Assembly: GCF_001696535.1 (NCBI RefSeq)
Contig: NZ_MBQE01000004.1
Coordinates: 1 to 64,000, forward strand
Direction of reading: 5' to 3'
Source: Stappia indica
GTDB taxonomy: Bacteria; Pseudomonadota; Alphaproteobacteria; Rhizobiales; Stappiaceae
DNA length: 64,000 bases
Part shown: in pieces, positions 60,792-64,000 of the stretch
Numbering within the stretch: the first letter of the stretch is position 1
How the letters are laid out: the number at the start of each line of letters is the position of its first letter
The notes under the pieces: model-generated
Seen by the model: the letters and a program-made list of their open reading frames with translations, nothing else
Database searches by the model: none
What the model was told of the DNA's origin: nothing
Position numbers and translations under genes: made by a program

Positions 60792-62056
60792 GGGCGGGGC
60801 TCCACGGGCGTTGCGAATGTGTCGGCGGTGTCGGGATGCGGCGCGCCGAGACGCGCCAGTGCGGCCGCGACGAGCAGCAGGGCGATGCAAAGGGCCGGAA
60901 CGGCGGCAAAGGAGTGCGCGTTGAGGACGGCGCCGAGCAGCGGCCCGCACGCCATGCCGAGGCCCTGAAACGTCGCGTTGATCCCGGCTGCCTTGCCTTG
61001 CGCACGCGCCGGGGCGCTGAGGCTGATCGCGCCGAGATTGCCGGGAAACAGCAGCCCCAGCCCGGCGCCGAACACCATCATCGCGGCCAGCAGGGAGATC
61101 GGCCCGGTGGCGGCCCAAAAGCCCGCCATCGCCAGTGCCGCCAGCACCTCGCCGCGCAGTAGAAAGGCCCTCGGGCTCCAGGCAAGGTGCCGGATGACGA
61201 TCCCCTGCACCGTGATCATGCAGATCGCGGCCGCGGCCAGGATGAAGCCGGCGCGGGAGACGGAGGCCTCCCCGCCGAGCCCGTAATAGTCCTGCAGCCG
61301 CAGGGCCATGACCTGCTGCAACGTGCCGTAGATCGCGACCGCCAGCAGCGTGATCACAAAATGCGGCCACAGCCGCGCCAGGCTCGCCGAACGGGTGTCC
61401 GCGCCCGCGCCTGTGGGCTCTCGTCCGCCCGCTGTCGGGCGCTCACGCGTTTCGGGCAGGCACAGCCAGACGGCGAGCCCGGCGGCGAAGGCGAGCGCGG
61501 CGAGCACGGCGAAGGAGACGGTTGGCGCGCTGCCGCCGATGCGCCAGGCGACCATGCCGCCCAGGATCGCGCCCAGCCCGAAGGACGAGCCGAGAAAGCC
61601 CATGCCCTGGACCCGCTGCTGACGGCCGGTCGTGTCGGCCATGTGGGCCTGCGCCGCCGGCAGAACGCTGCCGGAAAAGGCGGCCTGCAGCACTCTGACG
61701 GCGAAGACGGCGGCAAGGGCGAGGCCGGCGGAGATCGCCAGCGACAGGCGCATCTCGACCAGCGCCGCCGTCAGTCCCAGGCAGGCGGCCGGCACCAGCA
61801 TGCCGGCGAGCAGCACCGGCTTGCGGCCGGCCCGCTCCGTCAGGAAGCCCCAGACCGGCGCCGCGACGATGCCGGCAAGGGCGGAAAGGCTCATGATCAT
61901 GCCGGTCTCGATGTCGGTGAAGCCCATCTGCCTGCCGAGCGGCGGCATCAGGACCACGAACAGGCTGAGGCCTGCAGCCTTCAGAACGAGGGCGGTGAAG
62001 AGCGCGATCCGCGCCGAACGGGCCGGCGCGGGCAAGGAGGGGAGGGCGCGTGTCAT
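60788..62056 (-). CDS. Major facilitator superfamily transporter
   Basis: 422 aa, twelve predicted helices. The MFS loop motif GFLTERAGRKPVLLAG after helix 2 is clear. The sequence resembles DHA-type exporters or siderophore transporters. Coupled with a TonB-dependent receptor upstream, it may carry the imported chelate across the inner membrane, or export it. Confidence 0.88.
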   Translation of the reverse strand: MTRALPSLPAPARSARIALFTALVLKAAGLSLFVVLMPPLGRQMGFTDIETGMIMSLSALAGIVAAPVWGFLTERAGRKPVLLAGMLVPAACLGLTAALVEMRLSLAISAGLALAAVFAVRVLQAAFSGSVLPAAQAHMADTTGRQQRVQGMGFLGSSFGLGAILGGMVAWRIGGSAPTVSFAVLAALAFAAGLAVWLCLPETRERPTAGGREPTGAGADTRSASLARLWPHFVITLLAVAIYGTLQQVMALRLQDYYGLGGEASVSRAGFILAAAAICMITVQGIVIRHLAWSPRAFLLRGEVLAALAMAGFWAATGPISLLAAMMVFGAGLGLLFPGNLGAISLSAPARAQGKAAGINATFQGLGMACGPLLGAVLNAHSFAAVPALCIALLLVAAALARLGAPHPDTADTFATPVEPRP

Positions 62057-62060
62057 GACG

Positions 62061-64000
62061 TCAGAACCTCACCCTTGCGCCCAGGCCAAGCGTCCGGCCG
62101 GTTCCCGGAATGCCGGCGAAGACGCCGCCCCCGCCGACCGCGTTGCCGGTGCGATAGGCGGACGTCGTGTAGCTCTCGTCGAAGATATTCTCGGCAAAGC
62201 CGTACACGTCGAAACTGTCGCTTTCCCAGCCCGCGCGCAGGTTGACGAGGTTGTACGCATCCAGCCTCCGGCTGTTGGCCGGATCGATCTGGCGCGATCC
62301 CACATGCTGGTATTCGGCGCGCCCATAGGCAGAGCCCGCCAACTGGGCGATCTGCAGCGGATGGCGGTACTCGGCAAACAGCGAGGCGGTGAACTCCGGC
62401 GCGTAAGGAACGTCATTGCCTTCGAGCAATGCGCCGCCGGAGGTGATCTCGGCATGCAGCAGGCCGGCCGCGGCGCCGAAGTGCCAGTTGTCCGTCGGGC
62501 GGGCCGTCACGGTCAGCTCCCAGCCATAGCTGCGCGTGTCGGCGTTCTGCACGTCGAAGCGCCCTGCGACCGGGTTGAAGGTGAAGAGCTGCTCGTCGCT
62601 CGTGTCGTTCAGGAACACCGCCGTCGACATCTCCAGCCAGTCGGCGAAGGGGCGGCCCTTCAGCCCGGCCTCGTAGGACCATGTGCCGGAGCTCTTGAAC
62701 TCCGTCAGCGGAATGCCGGCGGAGGCGAACTGGTTGAAGAACAGGTAGCCGCCGGGCTTCTCGCCGCGGGCGATGGTGCCGTAGACGGTGAGCTCCGGCG
62801 CCAGGTCGAAGCTGACGCCGGCGCGCCCGGTGACGAAGCCGAAGGTGCTCTCCTGGCTTTCGGCGAAGGCGGCGACACCCGGCACGCCGCCGGGCCGGCC
62901 GGCATAGGTGCCGTCGAACTGCTGGCGCTCGTAGGTGTAGCGGGCGCCGCCGATGATCCGCAGCCGCTCCGTGACGGGAACGGTCACCTCGCCGAAGGCG
63001 GCAAGGTTGGTCTTCTTCAGCCGGCCGGTATAGGCGCCATTGGCCATGGCAAGGCTGGTGATGTCGGTGGTGCTTTCCAGATCGGAGTACAGCCCGCTGA
63101 CGCCGGCAACCCACTGTCCGCCCTGGCCGAACTCGCCGTTGAGCCGCAGCTCCTGGCTGATCTGCGAGCTGGTCTCGTCGATCCGCCGCACATTCACCCC
63201 CGCCGCGCTGAAGGCGGAGGGCGGCAGGCCGGTCTGCGCGCCGCCGATGAAACCGTCCAGCAGGTCGGCGTCCAGATCGAGCTCGTAGTGGCTGATGCCG
63301 GTCAGCGAGGTGAGCGTCGCGAAACCGAGATCGTGGGTGATCTCCAGCGATCCGCCGGTGGTCTCGGTCGTAGTCTCGGGAACCGGGGCGAAGGCGTTGC
63401 GCGGGAAATGCGGGTCGTCCAGCCACACGCCGGTCGTCGGCCGCTCGCGGGTCCGCGAATGGCGCAGCGACAGCACCGCGTCGGTGCTGTCCGACAGCTC
63501 GGCGGCGACCTTGGCCGAGATCGCGCCCGAATACTGCTCGCGCACCGACATGTCGTCCTGCACGACATTGCCCAGCCCGTCGAAGACGATGTTGCGGATG
63601 TCGCCGTCGAACCCGTAGAGCGTGCCCGAAAGGCGCGCCGAGACCCGGTCCGTGATCGCCCCGCCGACGCTCGCGTCGAGCTTGCGCTCGCCGTGCGAGC
63701 CGACCTCGACCCCGATCTCGCCGCCGAAGTCCGGCGTGGCGTCCTGCGTCGAGACGACCACCGCGCCCGCTTGCGAGTTCAGTCCGAACAGCGTGCCCTG
63801 CGGCCCCTTCAGCACCTCGATGGAGCGCACGTCCATGAAGCGCTGGTCGAACACCCGCGCCGGAAGCGGGATGCCGTCGACATAGTAGTTTACGGACGGC
63901 GAGATCAGCGCCGACGACGAACCGATGCCCCGGATGTTGAGCGTGTTGGCGTAGGTCAGGCCGGTGTCGGCGAAGTTGAAGTTCGGCAGCCGCCCGACGA
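62061..64000 (-). CDS. TonB-dependent receptor, 5' end outside window
   Basis: About 646 C-terminal residues; the gene continues beyond 64000. The plug-domain stretch NTLNIRGIGSSSALISPSVN, then RSIEVLKGPQGTLFGLNSQAG, is visible at the right edge. The 22-strand barrel follows and ends in RTLGLGARVRF with terminal Phe, typical of outer-membrane proteins. An internal GTG near 63854 is not the real start. It imports a siderophore or other large ligand and leads the operon with the MFS and methyltransferase genes. Confidence 0.92.
   Translation of the reverse strand, partial: VGRLPNFNFADTGLTYANTLNIRGIGSSSALISPSVNYYVDGIPLPARVFDQRFMDVRSIEVLKGPQGTLFGLNSQAGAVVVSTQDATPDFGGEIGVEVGSHGERKLDASVGGAITDRVSARLSGTLYGFDGDIRNIVFDGLGNVVQDDMSVREQYSGAISAKVAAELSDSTDAVLSLRHSRTRERPTTGVWLDDPHFPRNAFAPVPETTTETTGGSLEITHDLGFATLTSLTGISHYELDLDADLLDGFIGGAQTGLPPSAFSAAGVNVRRIDETSSQISQELRLNGEFGQGGQWVAGVSGLYSDLESTTDITSLAMANGAYTGRLKKTNLAAFGEVTVPVTERLRIIGGARYTYERQQFDGTYAGRPGGVPGVAAFAESQESTFGFVTGRAGVSFDLAPELTVYGTIARGEKPGGYLFFNQFASAGIPLTEFKSSGTWSYEAGLKGRPFADWLEMSTAVFLNDTSDEQLFTFNPVAGRFDVQNADTRSYGWELTVTARPTDNWHFGAAAGLLHAEITSGGALLEGNDVPYAPEFTASLFAEYRHPLQIAQLAGSAYGRAEYQHVGSRQIDPANSRRLDAYNLVNLRAGWESDSFDVYGFAENIFDESYTTSAYRTGNAVGGGGVFAGIPGTGRTLGLGARVRF

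Overview
This is a GC-rich window from a bacterial chromosome or large replicon. It is very probably an alphaproteobacterium, plausibly a marine or coastal Hyphomicrobiales/Rhodobacterales type. I infer this from the density of TRAP and ABC uptake systems with divergent LysR or GntR regulators, an ectoine-uptake operon (ehuBCDA-eutBC) and codon use dominated by G/C third positions. No rRNA gene and no complete tRNA is present. It reads as an accessory nutrient-scavenging region.

Layout. (1) 1-2231: a small AT-richer integrase module (tyrosine recombinase plus a secreted protein) flanked by a perfect 162-bp inverted repeat that carries the 3' half of a tRNA-Phe gene. (2) 2333-19268: three TRAP transporters of three subtypes, each beside LysR regulators, interleaved with an opine-dehydrogenase-like enzyme, a D-glutamate cyclase-like protein, an alpha/beta hydrolase and an amidohydrolase. 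(3) 19595-20420: a type I-C-like CRISPR array (12 repeats plus a degenerate terminal one) with no cas genes anywhere in the window; its last degenerate repeat runs into the stop codon of the next gene. (4) 20416-26706: a GntR/FCD regulator and an ectoine/hydroxyectoine uptake operon with an incomplete set of eut genes. (5) 26801-47430: a scattered catabolic regulon. It holds a split iron/polyamine-type ABC importer, a FadR-like GntR regulator, a beta-lactamase-fold hydrolase, flavin reductase, GMC oxidoreductase, metallo-hydrolase, and a beta-oxidation-like operon (acyl-CoA dehydrogenase, enoyl-CoA hydratase, CoA-transferase, SCP-x-type thiolase with its DUF35 partner, BKACE, SDR), then an aldehyde dehydrogenase and an SMP-30 protein. 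A repeated motif around GGTCTGATATTTAAAA lies in the promoter gaps of these units and ties them together.

(6) 47522-59303 is the most unusual part. A long leftward operon encodes a complete branched-chain-amino-acid-type ABC importer followed by a Tm-1-like/UPF0261 protein, its phosphoenolpyruvate-hydrolase-family TIM-barrel partner, a two-domain SRPBCC protein and a divergent, loop-shortened SecY paralogue. Divergent from it is a short degenerate copy of the same TIM barrel. Beyond that is a regulator in which the same TIM-barrel domain is fused to a sigma54-activator-like AAA+ domain that has lost GAFTGA and both Walker signatures, plus a Fis-type HTH. Three copies of one enzyme-like fold (catalytic partner, short form, sensor) in one locus suggest a self-contained uptake, processing and sensing system for an unidentified compound.

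(7) 59410-64000: a TetR regulator, a SAM methyltransferase, an MFS transporter and a TonB-dependent receptor running off the window, probably a metallophore or other outer-membrane uptake operon.
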